Below, piece after piece: positions 47,500-57,131 of a stretch of 64,000 bases of DNA (position 1 is its first letter; the number at the start of each line of letters is the position of its first letter). Both the position numbers and the translations under genes were made by a program. Origin of the DNA: PZPK01 sp965230795. GTDB taxonomy: Bacteria; Pseudomonadota; Gammaproteobacteria; Pseudomonadales; Oleiphilaceae. Location: NCBI GenBank assembly GCA_965230795.1, contig OZ246020.1:1798001-1862000 (forward strand). Reading direction: 5' to 3'. The notes beneath the pieces are model-generated. The model had not been told where the DNA came from. It ran no database searches and saw nothing but the letters and a program-made list of their open reading frames with translations.

Positions 47500-50358
47500 C
47501 TAGTATTCGGGAAAACGTTCCAGTTTTGCTTTCTCCTCGGCCCCAATTTTGATCATAGCACTGAAGGCACTATCCGATTCACCAGAGGTATCTGTCGATA
47601 GTGATTTGCTGACGACGCTGAGTATATTGCCTTGAATATCGAGTTTAGATTTAAGAAACTGACCTAACTGGGTTTTGTTTAAGGATTTAACCGCCCTGAT
47701 CAGCTTTTCTTTTGTATCGAAGTGATAGTTTTCCCTATCCAGTTCTTGCCAATAGCGATTGCTTACCTGGTATAAAGTATTGTCCTTTTCTTCAAGTCGA
47801 CCGATCACAGCAGCTCTTTGACGTTCAAACGCTTCAGACTCCAAATTGTCCAAAGAGACTATGGCATTTCCCAAAAACGACCTGGTGGCTTCAATCAAAG
47901 TCTCTCCATCGCTGTTGGGAGATTGCACGATAAATGCGATCGCAGGGACTTCAAGCAAGTTGTAGATGGTTGCAAATACGATGTAACCGAGCTGCTGATT
48001 CGTCCGAATTTCGGCGTAATAATCAGAAGACATGAGCTGCGAGATCATCATGAACGCAGCCTGTTCTTCGTAAGTTCGTGAATCACCCTGCAAATAGTAG
48101 ACGAAGCCTGTGTCAGGGTGGTCGACATCAAGTGTGTGGAGCCAGGCTGTGTCTCCTTTTAGTTTGACCACTTTCGAGCGAGCGACCTTGGTTGTTTTGG
48201 CGCTAGATAACAGGATGCTCTCAACCTGTCTCGCAGTGTTAAGAGACGTGGCACGCGTGACGTTTCCGGTATTAAGCAACATTAAATCCAGCTTGCCAAA
48301 AAACTCAGAGCGGAAGCTTTCCAGGCTGTCCAGATCGATTGCCTCTAATGCCGTCAGACGCTCTTCTTCCGACCACGAAGGATCAAGCAAGAGCCGCTGA
48401 GTTGCGGTTAGAGCTTGTTCATATGGCTTTCGGTCGCGTGCATTCAGCAGTGAACGTCGCAGTCGTTCTTTGGCTAATTCAAACCGTTTGATATCAAATG
48501 CTTTATGCTTGATCGTCAAGAGAAGCTTGTTCAGTAGCAAGCTCTGTTTTTCACTGTAGCCACTGACCTTTATCGTCAAGCCTCTAACGTGATCGTATAT
48601 TTCGTAGTTTAGTCCGGCCAGGTATGCCGGGTAGGAAAACTCATTCAGTGCGTCTTTAAACAGACTGATCATCAGTTTTGTTTGATTAAGAGTCCTGGCG
48701 CTTTGCAGGGTGCTTGGTGAGCGTACGGTCAAAAACAGATTGGCTTTAGGGCTGCCGAAGGATGTGTTTGCTGCATACCAGACCTCAATGCCTTTGCTCG
48801 AGTATATCTTTTCGGGTATCTCAATATCTGATGTTTTAATCAGTTCAAGTGAATTAGGGATGAATATGTTTGGTTCAGGCATATGCAGTTGAGCAGACTG
48901 CTGCGAAGAGCGTGTCATTGCCTTCTCGGTGTCAAGACGCTCGATTCGATAGGGGGCCTCAAACCATGGTGTTGTTTGTTCCGATTCAATTGACTGTGCG
49001 TGTATGACCAGCAGCATGTTCTCAGGGCGTAAATAGGTGAGGTAATTCTTGTAAAGGTCGGGTCGATAGTTGTTCAGGTCATAGTGGTCAAACAGAACGC
49101 GTTTTGCGGGGGTGTCCTGGAGTGCTTTCGCCAATGCGCTGACATAGTGAAAGGGATTGGATTTTTCCTGGTACTTAAATTCGATCGCCAGCATGCGCTG
49201 TTGTTCATTAAAGTACTGACGTTGAATGCCATCCTCTTCCACGAGCCGGATATAATCGAATACATATTTCAATATTTGCTCTTGTTCTTCGAAACCGATG
49301 GGTGTGAGGCTCATGGTGATCGTGAAAACGGCTTTGTGCTCTGTGTCAAACTGGGAGCCAGCTGACAATGAATCGACAAGCTGAGCTTCTTTTAAAGCCG
49401 ACAGTAAGCTACCAGCCCCCTCATGCCCGATCAGGTTTGCCAAATAGCTCAAGGGCTGGGAATCGCGATGAGGGTGAGAGGACGGGACAGGAAAAGCCAG
49501 CATCATGGTTCGTTTGTCCATCACCGCTTTTACAGACAGCTTTGCGGGTAAAAATCCGGGTTCAAAAAAGTCTTGTTCTATGGCTTTATCGGGGAGATTT
49601 CTGTTCGGGATTTCACCAAATCGCTCGCTTACCCAATCTGCCAGGCGTGTCAGAGGTTCTTTACCTAGCACCACTAGCTTCATACGGTTTGCTGAGTACT
49701 CCTTTTCGTAGAACGTCAGCAAGGCCCTGCGTAAACCAGCTTCATCTTTTGCTTTTAACGTTGACAAATTACCGACAGAGAAGTTGCGATACGGATGGGT
49801 CGAGGCAAGCGTTTGTTTCATCGCTGAATAAAGTCGACGACCATCATCTTTGATTTTGGAACTGAATTCCGAGTGCACCGCATTGACTTCGCGGGAGACA
49901 TAGTCAGCATTAAATAGTGGTGAAATAAATTGCTGAGAAAAACGGTCTAGCGCGCCTTCCAGGTGATCGGAATGGATTTCAAAGAAATAGTTCGTGTTTT
50001 CCAACGATGTAAAGGCGTTGTGATGTCCGCCGTGGCTGCTGATGTATTTCTGGTACTCGTCCGGATCCGGGTATTTGGCTGTACCCAGAAAAAGCATATG
50101 CTCCAGAAAATGAGCAAGCCCTTGATAGTCATCCGGATCGCTTGAGCTACCGACGTTAACGTCCATTGCTGCTGCAGCCTTGTCCGTTTCCGGATCAGAA
50201 ATAAGAAGCACGTCCAGACTGTTTTTTAATGTGAAATAAGCATACTCGCGCTCATCATTCGGGCTTTTTATCAAATCTCGCTGGATGAAATCAGACGCCT
50301 GAAGGGTTCCGCTGAAAATCGTGAGAACAAACAGGAATAGAACAGCTGGTTTAAGCAC
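47500..50358 (-). CDS. insulinase-family (M16) zinc protease, pitrilysin-like
   Basis: 952 residues. A signal peptide (MLKPAVLFLFVLTIFSGTLQA) is followed by the inverted zinc motif HFLEH at residues 83-87 and the third ligand in the EVNAVHSEF helix about 75 residues on. Four M16 domains account for the length, as in pitrilysin (PtrA, 962). It is periplasmic and cleaves small peptides. GTG start at 50358 with GGAG about 10 bases before. PtrA-like identity is probable; M16 paralogues cannot be separated from sequence alone. Confidence 0.92.
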   Translation of the reverse strand: MLKPAVLFLFVLTIFSGTLQASDFIQRDLIKSPNDEREYAYFTLKNSLDVLLISDPETDKAAAAMDVNVGSSSDPDDYQGLAHFLEHMLFLGTAKYPDPDEYQKYISSHGGHHNAFTSLENTNYFFEIHSDHLEGALDRFSQQFISPLFNADYVSREVNAVHSEFSSKIKDDGRRLYSAMKQTLASTHPYRNFSVGNLSTLKAKDEAGLRRALLTFYEKEYSANRMKLVVLGKEPLTRLADWVSERFGEIPNRNLPDKAIEQDFFEPGFLPAKLSVKAVMDKRTMMLAFPVPSSHPHRDSQPLSYLANLIGHEGAGSLLSALKEAQLVDSLSAGSQFDTEHKAVFTITMSLTPIGFEEQEQILKYVFDYIRLVEEDGIQRQYFNEQQRMLAIEFKYQEKSNPFHYVSALAKALQDTPAKRVLFDHYDLNNYRPDLYKNYLTYLRPENMLLVIHAQSIESEQTTPWFEAPYRIERLDTEKAMTRSSQQSAQLHMPEPNIFIPNSLELIKTSDIEIPEKIYSSKGIEVWYAANTSFGSPKANLFLTVRSPSTLQSARTLNQTKLMISLFKDALNEFSYPAYLAGLNYEIYDHVRGLTIKVSGYSEKQSLLLNKLLLTIKHKAFDIKRFELAKERLRRSLLNARDRKPYEQALTATQRLLLDPSWSEEERLTALEAIDLDSLESFRSEFFGKLDLMLLNTGNVTRATSLNTARQVESILLSSAKTTKVARSKVVKLKGDTAWLHTLDVDHPDTGFVYYLQGDSRTYEEQAAFMMISQLMSSDYYAEIRTNQQLGYIVFATIYNLLEVPAIAFIVQSPNSDGETLIEATRSFLGNAIVSLDNLESEAFERQRAAVIGRLEEKDNTLYQVSNRYWQELDRENYHFDTKEKLIRAVKSLNKTQLGQFLKSKLDIQGNILSVVSKSLSTDTSGESDSAFSAMIKIGAEEKAKLERFPEY

Positions 50359-50731
50359 TTACTAAAATCTCCAAAACGTGATCGACAGAGCGAAAGGTGT
50401 GACTCACTGGATTATGTCAGCTCGTTTTCGGAAATGCATCTGTAGCGACCTAAACTGGGATGTTGATTGGAGTTGTTGCTCTATGAGGCTCTGTTCTATA
50501 GTTGTCGCCTCAGAGCGCTGGGGTAGGATTTCCTTTGTATGCGCCGTCGTCTGCGCCAATTAATTGCTCTGGCCTGATTAGTCTCTATACTTGTGTTGAG
50601 CTAGAACAAGAAAGATGCATCAGGCATTGTCCTGGATGAATAAAAACATGAACGGGAACAATTCAATTCAGTGCCAAGACTTTTTTCTGTCGAAGAAAAA
50701 AGCTGTTTTCACAATATTGGGGTGTATGTAA
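50359..50731. other. divergent promoter region
   Basis: 373 bases between divergent protease and acyl-CoA reductase genes. An 8-bp-arm hairpin CTTTTTTC-TGTCGAA-GAAAAAAG lies at 50680-50702, 30 bases before the reductase ATG, in the untranslated leader. I could not assign -35/-10 boxes. Confidence 0.5.
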
Positions 50732-52720
50732 ATGAGCTATTTTGTAACGGGTGGAACCGGTTTTATCGGCCGGTTTTTGGTTGAAAAACTATTGGAACGT
50801 GGTGACAAAATTTACTTGCTCGTGCAAGAAAAGAGTTTGCCTCGGTATGAAAAACTGCTGGAGCGTCTTGGGGCAGATAAGGACCAGGTTATTGCCGTCA
50901 CTGGTACATTGACTGAACCTCGTCTGGGTATATCTGATGCAGACATCAGTATGCTCAAGGATAATGTCAATCACTTCTACCATCTGGCTGCGATCTATGA
51001 TTTGTATGCCAGCGCAGAAATTCAGCAAGCAGTGAATGTTCAAGGCACGCGAAATGCTATCGATGCAGCCGAAGCCATGGGCGCCAAATGTTTTAACCAC
51101 GTTAGTTCCATTGCTGCAGCAGGATTGTACAAGGGAACCTTCCGCGAAGACATGTTCGAGGAAGCAGAGAAGCTCGATAACCCCTACCTGAAAACCAAGC
51201 ACGAATCGGAAAAAGTGGTGCGCGAGGAGTGTAAGATTCCATGGCGCGTATACCGGCCGGGTATGGTGATCGGCCATTCAAAAACGGGTGAAATCGATAA
51301 GATCGACGGGCCTTACTATTTCTTCAAGCTTTTACAGAAAATTCGTGGCGCCTTACCCCAGTGGATGCCTACGATAGGTATCGAAGGTGGTCGACTCAAT
51401 ATCGTTCCTGTGGACTTCATTGTTAATGCCATTGACCACATTTCACATGTGGACGGTGAAGACAATAAGTGCTTCCACCTAACCGATCCTGATCCATATA
51501 AAGTTGGTGAAGTCCTCAATATATTTGCTGAAGCCGGCCATGCTCCAAAAATGGCGATGCGTATCGATTCGCGCATGTTTGGCTTTATTCCCCCAATGAT
51601 TCGCAAAGGCATCAAAAACCTGCCTCCAGTCAAGCGAATAACCGGTGCAGTTTTGAATGATTTTGGGATTCCGGCTTCGGCTATGGAGTTCATTAATTAT
51701 CCGACTCGCTTCGACTCCAGAGAAACCGAACGCGTGCTCAAAGGAACGGGTATTGAAGTACCGCGTCTACCAGATTATGCAGCGGCTATCTGGGACTTCT
51801 GGGAGCGAAATCTTGATCCCGATCTGCATAAAGACCGCACGCTTAAAGGCACGGTAAAAGACAAGATTTGTGTTGTCACTGGTGCCACTTCTGGAATAGG
51901 TTTGGCGACGGCGCATATGCTGGCAGAGGCGGAAGCCGTCGTATGTATTGCTGCACGTACCAAAGAAACACTGGACGAGGTAAAGGCGGAGCTGGAAGCC
52001 AAAGGTGGCAATATTCACGCCTATCAGTGTGACTTCTCCAATATGGAAGATTGTGACCGCTTTGTTGGTGAGGTCCTGAAGGATCACGGTCACGTTGATT
52101 ACCTGGTAAATAACGCAGGACGTTCGATCCGTCGCTCAATTAATCTGTCATTCGAACGCTTCCATGACTATGAGCGTACAATGCAGTTGAACTACTTTGG
52201 TTCCTTGCGTTTGATTATGGGATTTGCTCCGGGGATGCTGGAGCGTAAACGCGGTCATATCGTCAACATATCTTCGATCGGTGTCCTGACCAATGCACCT
52301 CGCTTCTCGGCCTATGTTGCTTCCAAATCTGCTTTGGATGCATTTTCGCGATGTGCTGCAGCAGAATTTTCGGATAGCAATGTTTCCTTTACGACAATTA
52401 ATATGCCCCTGGTGCGTACGCCCATGATCGGACCGACTAAAATTTATGATTCGGTGCCAACATTGACGCCAGAGGATGCAGCAGACCTTATCGGTGAGGC
52501 AATCATCCATCGTCCGAAACGAATTGCAACCAGATTGGGGATCTTTGCTCAGGTATTGCACGCATTGGCTCCCAAGGTCGGCGAAATCGTTATGAACACC
52601 GGTTACAAGATGTTCCCTGATTCTGCCGCCGCACAGGGTAAGGATCAGACGAGTGATAAGCCCAAGGTGTCTACTGAACAGGTTGCATTTGCAGCCATTA
52701 TGCGAGGCATTCACTGGTAA
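50732..52720 (+). CDS. bifunctional-type fatty acyl-CoA reductase (two SDR domains)
   Basis: 662 residues. The N-terminal extended SDR (male-sterility/NAD-binding-4 type) has TGGTGFIGRF at residues 6-15 and a YLKTK catalytic pair (Y152, K156). The C-terminal classical SDR has VTGATSGIG at about 380-388, NNAG, ISSIG and YVASKSA. This architecture and length match the Marinobacter fatty acyl-CoA reductase (Maqu_2220 type) that converts fatty acyl-CoA or fatty aldehyde to fatty alcohol for wax esters. Such enzymes are mostly found in marine oil-degrading gammaproteobacteria. A wax-ester synthase is not in the window. Both active sites look intact. Confidence 0.9.
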   Translation: MSYFVTGGTGFIGRFLVEKLLERGDKIYLLVQEKSLPRYEKLLERLGADKDQVIAVTGTLTEPRLGISDADISMLKDNVNHFYHLAAIYDLYASAEIQQAVNVQGTRNAIDAAEAMGAKCFNHVSSIAAAGLYKGTFREDMFEEAEKLDNPYLKTKHESEKVVREECKIPWRVYRPGMVIGHSKTGEIDKIDGPYYFFKLLQKIRGALPQWMPTIGIEGGRLNIVPVDFIVNAIDHISHVDGEDNKCFHLTDPDPYKVGEVLNIFAEAGHAPKMAMRIDSRMFGFIPPMIRKGIKNLPPVKRITGAVLNDFGIPASAMEFINYPTRFDSRETERVLKGTGIEVPRLPDYAAAIWDFWERNLDPDLHKDRTLKGTVKDKICVVTGATSGIGLATAHMLAEAEAVVCIAARTKETLDEVKAELEAKGGNIHAYQCDFSNMEDCDRFVGEVLKDHGHVDYLVNNAGRSIRRSINLSFERFHDYERTMQLNYFGSLRLIMGFAPGMLERKRGHIVNISSIGVLTNAPRFSAYVASKSALDAFSRCAAAEFSDSNVSFTTINMPLVRTPMIGPTKIYDSVPTLTPEDAADLIGEAIIHRPKRIATRLGIFAQVLHALAPKVGEIVMNTGYKMFPDSAAAQGKDQTSDKPKVSTEQVAFAAIMRGIHW

Positions 52721-52756
52721 ATTATTGAGTAAAAGGTGCCAAGTTATCTTTTGTCT

Positions 52757-52789
52757 AAAAGCGCGCTGTCCTGACAGCGCGCTTTTTTT
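52757..52789 (+). terminator. rho-independent terminator after the acyl-CoA reductase
   Basis: GCGCGCTGTC-CT-GACAGCGCGC (52761-52782), a perfect 10-bp stem, followed by seven T. Confidence 0.95.
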
Positions 52790-52957
52790 GTTGTATTCGC
52801 TAGTATTTTTCATTGAGGTGTTTTTTCACATGCCTGAGTAAGCTATGATTTCCGCCTCACACAGAACCGAGAACCGTTCTGGTTTCCAATAAGAAATTTC
52901 CCTGGCACACACTAAATACCCCGTGTGTCGTCGCCCCACACAACAAGGAGATAAACA

Positions 52958-53560
52958 ATGAGCGTACTAGTAGGTAAACAAGCTCCTGATTTTACCGTTC
53001 CAGCCGTTTTGGCCGATGGTCAGATTGTCGATGAGTACAGCTTGTCCGAAGCCATCAAAGGCAAATACGGTTTGGTTTTTTTCTATCCTCTGGACTTCAC
53101 ATTTGTATGTCCTTCAGAGTTGATTGCGCTGGATCATCGCATCAATGAATTCAAGGATCGTGGCGTTGAAGTGATTGGCGTTTCAATCGATTCTCACTTT
53201 ACGCACAATGCATGGCGAAACACGCCATTGGATCAGGGCGGTATTGGCCAGGTTGGTTATACCCTGGCGGCAGACATGAACCACGATATCTGCAAAGCCT
53301 ACGATGTTGAATCTGATGGTGGCGTTGCTTTCCGCGGTGCGTTTTTGATTGATAAAGATGGTCTGGTACGCTCCCAGATCGTTAATGATCTGCCTCTGGG
53401 GCGCAACATGGACGAGCTTCTGCGTCTGGTTGATGCACTGCAATTCCATGAGGAGCATGGCGAAGTATGTCCCGCAGGTTGGAACAAAGGTGACAAGGGA
53501 ATGGACGCGTCGCCTCAGGGTGTAGCCAAGTACTTGTCAGAGAACGCTGAAGGTCTGTAA
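52958..53560 (+). CDS. 2-Cys peroxiredoxin (AhpC/TSA family)
   Basis: 200-residue thiol peroxidase. Peroxidatic cysteine C51 in FTFVCPSE and resolving C171 in EVCPAGW are conserved. It reduces hydrogen peroxide and organic peroxides, probably with thioredoxin. AAGGAGATAAACA precedes the ATG. In Pseudomonas aeruginosa the equivalent (PA3529) also adjoins rnt, as here. A terminator follows. Confidence 0.95.
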   Translation: MSVLVGKQAPDFTVPAVLADGQIVDEYSLSEAIKGKYGLVFFYPLDFTFVCPSELIALDHRINEFKDRGVEVIGVSIDSHFTHNAWRNTPLDQGGIGQVGYTLAADMNHDICKAYDVESDGGVAFRGAFLIDKDGLVRSQIVNDLPLGRNMDELLRLVDALQFHEEHGEVCPAGWNKGDKGMDASPQGVAKYLSENAEGL

Positions 53561-53583
53561 GAAGTCAGACATAACTCAGACGG

Positions 53584-53610
53584 AAAAACCCGCTTTCAAG
53601 CGGGTTTTTT
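53584..53610. terminator. rho-independent terminator after peroxiredoxin
   Basis: AAAAACCCGC-TTTCAA-GCGGGTTTTTT, 24 bases after the stop. It may also serve the convergent rnt transcript. Confidence 0.93.
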
Positions 53611-53691
53611 CGTCATCAGGCTTTGAAAATAAGCCTACAGCTCCGGATATCGGATACTCGGGTTTTAGGGCAAACATTCCAGGGGATCAGT

Positions 53692-54333
53692 CTACGACAG
53701 AGGCCATCCCCCGAAGTGCTTCCACTTGTTCACGATCTTGCAAAACAGCTCTGCTGTTTTTTCTGTATCGTATTTCGCAGAGTGTGCTTCGTTACCGTCA
53801 AATTCTATACTCGCGAGGGCGCAGGCTCTGGCGAGTACAGTTTGCCCATAGGCCAATGCCGCAAGCGTAGTCGTGTCGAAAGAAGAAAACGGGTGAAAAG
53901 GATTGCGCTTGATGGCTGCTCGCTCGGCCGCGGCAAAGACAAATCCGTGGTCAAATGATGCGTTGTGGCCAACTAAAATCGCTCGAGTACATCCTGTTGC
54001 TTTTACTTCTTTCCGAATGGGCGTAAAGATTTTGTCCAGTGCGAGTTTTTCGGGGAGGGCGTTACGAAACGGGCTTTTTGGATCGATACCGGTAAAATCA
54101 AGAGCGGACTGCTCAAGGTTTGCGCCCTTAAAGGGTTCGACATTACAGTGCACGGTTTCCTTGGGATAGAGGTCGCCATCCGACTTTGATCCGATTATGA
54201 CCGCTGCAATTTCGAGCAGGGCATCGGTTTGACTGTTGAAACCCGCCGTTTCAACGTCGACGACCACCGGGAGAAAACCCCTGAAGCGATTTGAAATGGC
54301 GTGAGAATTGCTTTTCTCTGACTGTTGGGGCAC
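53692..54333 (-). CDS. rnt: ribonuclease T
   Basis: 213-residue DEDDh exoribonuclease trimming the 3' ends of tRNA, 5S and 23S. D26 and E28 in VVVDVETAGF, GHNASFDHGF, and the EAHSAKYDTEKT histidine/aspartate are present. GTG start at 54333 with AAGGAC upstream. Family length is 215. It lies between prx and motY as in Pseudomonas. Confidence 0.96.
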   Translation of the reverse strand: MPQQSEKSNSHAISNRFRGFLPVVVDVETAGFNSQTDALLEIAAVIIGSKSDGDLYPKETVHCNVEPFKGANLEQSALDFTGIDPKSPFRNALPEKLALDKIFTPIRKEVKATGCTRAILVGHNASFDHGFVFAAAERAAIKRNPFHPFSSFDTTTLAALAYGQTVLARACALASIEFDGNEAHSAKYDTEKTAELFCKIVNKWKHFGGWPLS

Positions 54334-54536
54334 TTCTTGTCCTTAGGCTCGGTCCGGCGAGCGCGAATAAACCAACAGCGATGGTATACCGTGAGCTGGA
54401 TGGGGTAAAGGTTTGCCAGGTTCGGCAAAAGGCGGGAAAGATTTTCCGCTTTTTCGCGCGATAGATTAACAGTGAATAGTTTTGTATCGCTTACGTGTTC
54501 ATATCACTGCGCAAGTTGAAAACGGCAGTAGGGTTT

Positions 54537-55454
54537 ATGTTCAGACAATATGTTCAACAATTCGTGGTCGTGATGGCGTTTCTCTTGGGAACGCCATCGT
54601 ATGCTCAGGCCATTACTTATGAGGCCAAGCTGGACCAAAGTCAGTGGTATCTGTCGTCCTCGATATTTGAATGCACCTTGGTGCATGAGATTCCCTTGTA
54701 CGGCAAAGCAGTGTTTTTCCATGAAGCGGGGGAAGAACTGAGGTTCTATACCACAACCAACAGTAACCCCATGCGTCCCGGGAAGGCGGCTCTGGTGATC
54801 GAGGCATCAAACTGGCGGCCGGGTCAGGTAGTATCGGATCTGGGTTATGTTCCTGTAGTGGATAGTAACCAACCCATCGAAGTTGAACGTCGACGTGCGA
54901 CTGCGATGATGGACGGATTGATACAGGGTATGACTCCCGCTTTCACCCGTAAAGCCTGGTACAAGGATGAGTCTGTTCGCATATTGGTAAACAGCATCAA
55001 TTTCCGTTCGGTGTATCAGGGGTATCGGGACTGTATTGCGTCATTGCTACCGGTAAATTTCCGGCAAGTGGAAAGAACACGCGTTCATTTTACCGTTGAT
55101 AAGGCAGACCTTACGGCGGCTGACAAAAAAGCGCTGGATCGGGTGATTCTGTACGTCAATGCAGATAGCAGCGTAACCGCAATATATGTGGATGGTCATA
55201 CCGATAACAGTGGTCGAAGAATCTACAACAGACGACTCTCCAAGGAGCGTGCAGAGGCAGTCACCAAATATCTTGTAAGCAATGGTATTGTTTCTGAGAT
55301 CATACAAACGCGATACCACGGCGAACGCTATCCGATAGCTAAAAACGATTCCCGCTCCAACAAGGCCAAGAATCGCCGAACAACGGTTCGTCTGGTGAGA
55401 GGTGAGCAGCTTTCCATGCCCAGTGAAGAATCTCCGGATGGAGAGATCAATTAG
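54537..55454 (+). CDS. motY: sodium-type flagellar motor protein MotY (OmpA-like C-terminus)
   Basis: 305 residues from the ATG at 54537 (AGTAGGG just before); the frame is open from a GTG at 54495, but the signal peptide begins at the ATG. After cleavage comes the MotY-N domain (WYLSSSIFECTLVHEIPLYG), then an OmpA/peptidoglycan-binding domain with YVDGHTDNSGRRIYNRRLSKER. It forms the T ring of the flagellar motor stator. In P. aeruginosa motY lies between argG and pyrC-rnt; here pyrC is missing from the interval. The other flagellar gene clusters are not in the window. Confidence 0.92.
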   Translation: MFRQYVQQFVVVMAFLLGTPSYAQAITYEAKLDQSQWYLSSSIFECTLVHEIPLYGKAVFFHEAGEELRFYTTTNSNPMRPGKAALVIEASNWRPGQVVSDLGYVPVVDSNQPIEVERRRATAMMDGLIQGMTPAFTRKAWYKDESVRILVNSINFRSVYQGYRDCIASLLPVNFRQVERTRVHFTVDKADLTAADKKALDRVILYVNADSSVTAIYVDGHTDNSGRRIYNRRLSKERAEAVTKYLVSNGIVSEIIQTRYHGERYPIAKNDSRSNKAKNRRTTVRLVRGEQLSMPSEESPDGEIN

Positions 55455-55654
55455 CACCTTTTGTTTATGTTTTATAATTTTGGTTCAGTGAACTTGCTTG
55501 AGTACACATGGTCGTGAACTCAAACACATCGACCCAGGTCAAAAAGTCGTCAATTCCCATCACAATTACTGCCACATAGTGGCGTTCGTTTTCCGCAGGC
55601 TTTAGAATACCCGCCTTTTCTTAAGCCCTTTCAGAGACAAGTGGAGTCCTAAAT

Positions 55655-56887
55655 ATGGGATCTAGCGATACGCCCGTAGACGTTAAAAAAGTAGTCCTGG
55701 CATATTCAGGCGGTTTGGATACTTCTGTTATCGTCAAATGGTTACAGGAAACGTACCAATGTGAGGTTGTGACTTTCACCGCTGATTTAGGGCAGGGCGA
55801 GGAAGTGGAACCTGCGCGGGCCAAGGCGGAAGCCCTGGGCGTGAAGGAGATCTATATCGAAGACCTTCGCGAAGAGTTTGTGCGTGACTACGTATTTCCG
55901 ATGTTTCGCGCGAATACGATTTATGAGGGTGAGTACCTGCTCGGCACCTCTATCGCTCGTCCTTTGATTGCAAAACGTTTGATTGATATTGCCAATGAAA
56001 CCGGTGCCGATGCGATTTCTCACGGTGCAACCGGCAAGGGCAATGACCAGGTTCGTTTTGAGCTGGGTGCCTATGCTTTGAAGCCCGGTGTGAAGGTGAT
56101 TGCACCCTGGCGGGAATGGGATCTGAATTCGCGGGAAAGCCTGATGGCCTATTGCGAGAAGCATGGCATTGAAGTCGAAAAGAAAAAAGGTAAGTCACCG
56201 TATTCCATGGATGCGAATCTGCTGCACATTTCCTATGAAGGTGACATTCTGGAAGATCCATGGCAGGAAGCAGAAGAAGAGATGTGGCGTTGGTCTGTAT
56301 CGCCCGAGAATGCGCCGGATCAAGCGACTTACGTCGAGCTTGGTTTTGAGAAGGGTGATGTCGTGGCCATTGATGGCGAGGCAATGTCGCCAGCCGAGAT
56401 TCTTGCCAAGCTGAACAAGCTGGGTGGAGACAACGGGATCGGCCGTCTGGATATCGTCGAAAACCGTTATGTCGGCATGAAATCCCGTGGTTGCTATGAA
56501 ACGCCAGGTGGCACGATTCTGCTGAAGGCACACCGGGCAATCGAATCCATCACGCTGGACAAAGAAGCCGCGCATTTGAAAGACAGTATTATGCCCAAGT
56601 ATGCTGAATTGGTTTACAACGGCTACTGGTGGTCGCCAGAGCGCAAAGCTCTGCAAGCCTTAATTGACGAAACACAGGTATACGTCAATGGCGTTGTGCG
56701 CCTCAAGCTATACAAAGGCAACGTCATTGTTGTGGGACGAAAATCTGACGATACGCTGTTTGATGAAGGTATCGCTACTTTCGAAGATGATGCCGGTGCC
56801 TATGACCAGAAAGACGCAGAAGGCTTTATCAAGCTCAATGCCTTGCGTTTGCGTATTGCCGCAGGGAAAGGTCGTGATCAGGGCTAA
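55655..56887 (+). CDS. argG: argininosuccinate synthase
   Basis: 410-residue enzyme joining citrulline and aspartate in arginine synthesis. The PP-loop VVLAYSGGLDTS is at about residues 13-24, and SHGATGKGNDQVRFE and the SRGCYETPGG motif are intact. GGAG is 7 bases before the ATG. The transcript ends in a terminator whose loop is occupied by a MITE-like element. Confidence 0.98.
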   Translation: MGSSDTPVDVKKVVLAYSGGLDTSVIVKWLQETYQCEVVTFTADLGQGEEVEPARAKAEALGVKEIYIEDLREEFVRDYVFPMFRANTIYEGEYLLGTSIARPLIAKRLIDIANETGADAISHGATGKGNDQVRFELGAYALKPGVKVIAPWREWDLNSRESLMAYCEKHGIEVEKKKGKSPYSMDANLLHISYEGDILEDPWQEAEEEMWRWSVSPENAPDQATYVELGFEKGDVVAIDGEAMSPAEILAKLNKLGGDNGIGRLDIVENRYVGMKSRGCYETPGGTILLKAHRAIESITLDKEAAHLKDSIMPKYAELVYNGYWWSPERKALQALIDETQVYVNGVVRLKLYKGNVIVVGRKSDDTLFDEGIATFEDDAGAYDQKDAEGFIKLNALRLRIAAGKGRDQG

Positions 56888-56913
56888 TGTTCAGGATCAT
56901 TAGTTAGAAACGA

Positions 56914-57087
56914 AAAAAAGCCGGGTTTTTGAGGCTGTGTAAAAACTACTGCGATTGCTTATACCGCGTTAAAAATTCACTCAAAATGCTCATGTATCAC
57001 CTATACGCTGCGCTTTTTCGTGAATTTTTGCCTCGTCTAAGCTGCTCTAGTAAGTTTTTTTGCACAACCTCTTGTCCCGGCTTTTTT
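56914..57087 (+). terminator. argG terminator split by a MITE-like element
   Basis: AAAAAAGCCGGG (56914-56925) and CCCGGCTTTTTT (57076-57087) are perfect complements and make a classical terminator stem with T tail, but they are 150 bases apart. The 141-bp element lies precisely in what would be the loop. Confidence 0.8.
56931..57071 (-). mobile_element. MITE-like palindromic element, copy 2
   Basis: Reverse-complement copy of the element at 8207-8346, 141 bp, high identity over the full length including both terminal inverted repeats (GAGGCTGTGTAAAAACT and its partner TTTTGCACAACCTC). No clean 5-bp duplication: left flank TTTTT, right TTGTC. The internal hairpin (AAAATTCAC / GTGAATTTT and GTATCACCTATAC) is conserved. 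Confidence 0.85.
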
Positions 57088-57131
57088 GTATAAATCGCAG
57101 TCTGTTGCAGTGAACCGGGCGTGTTAACACT

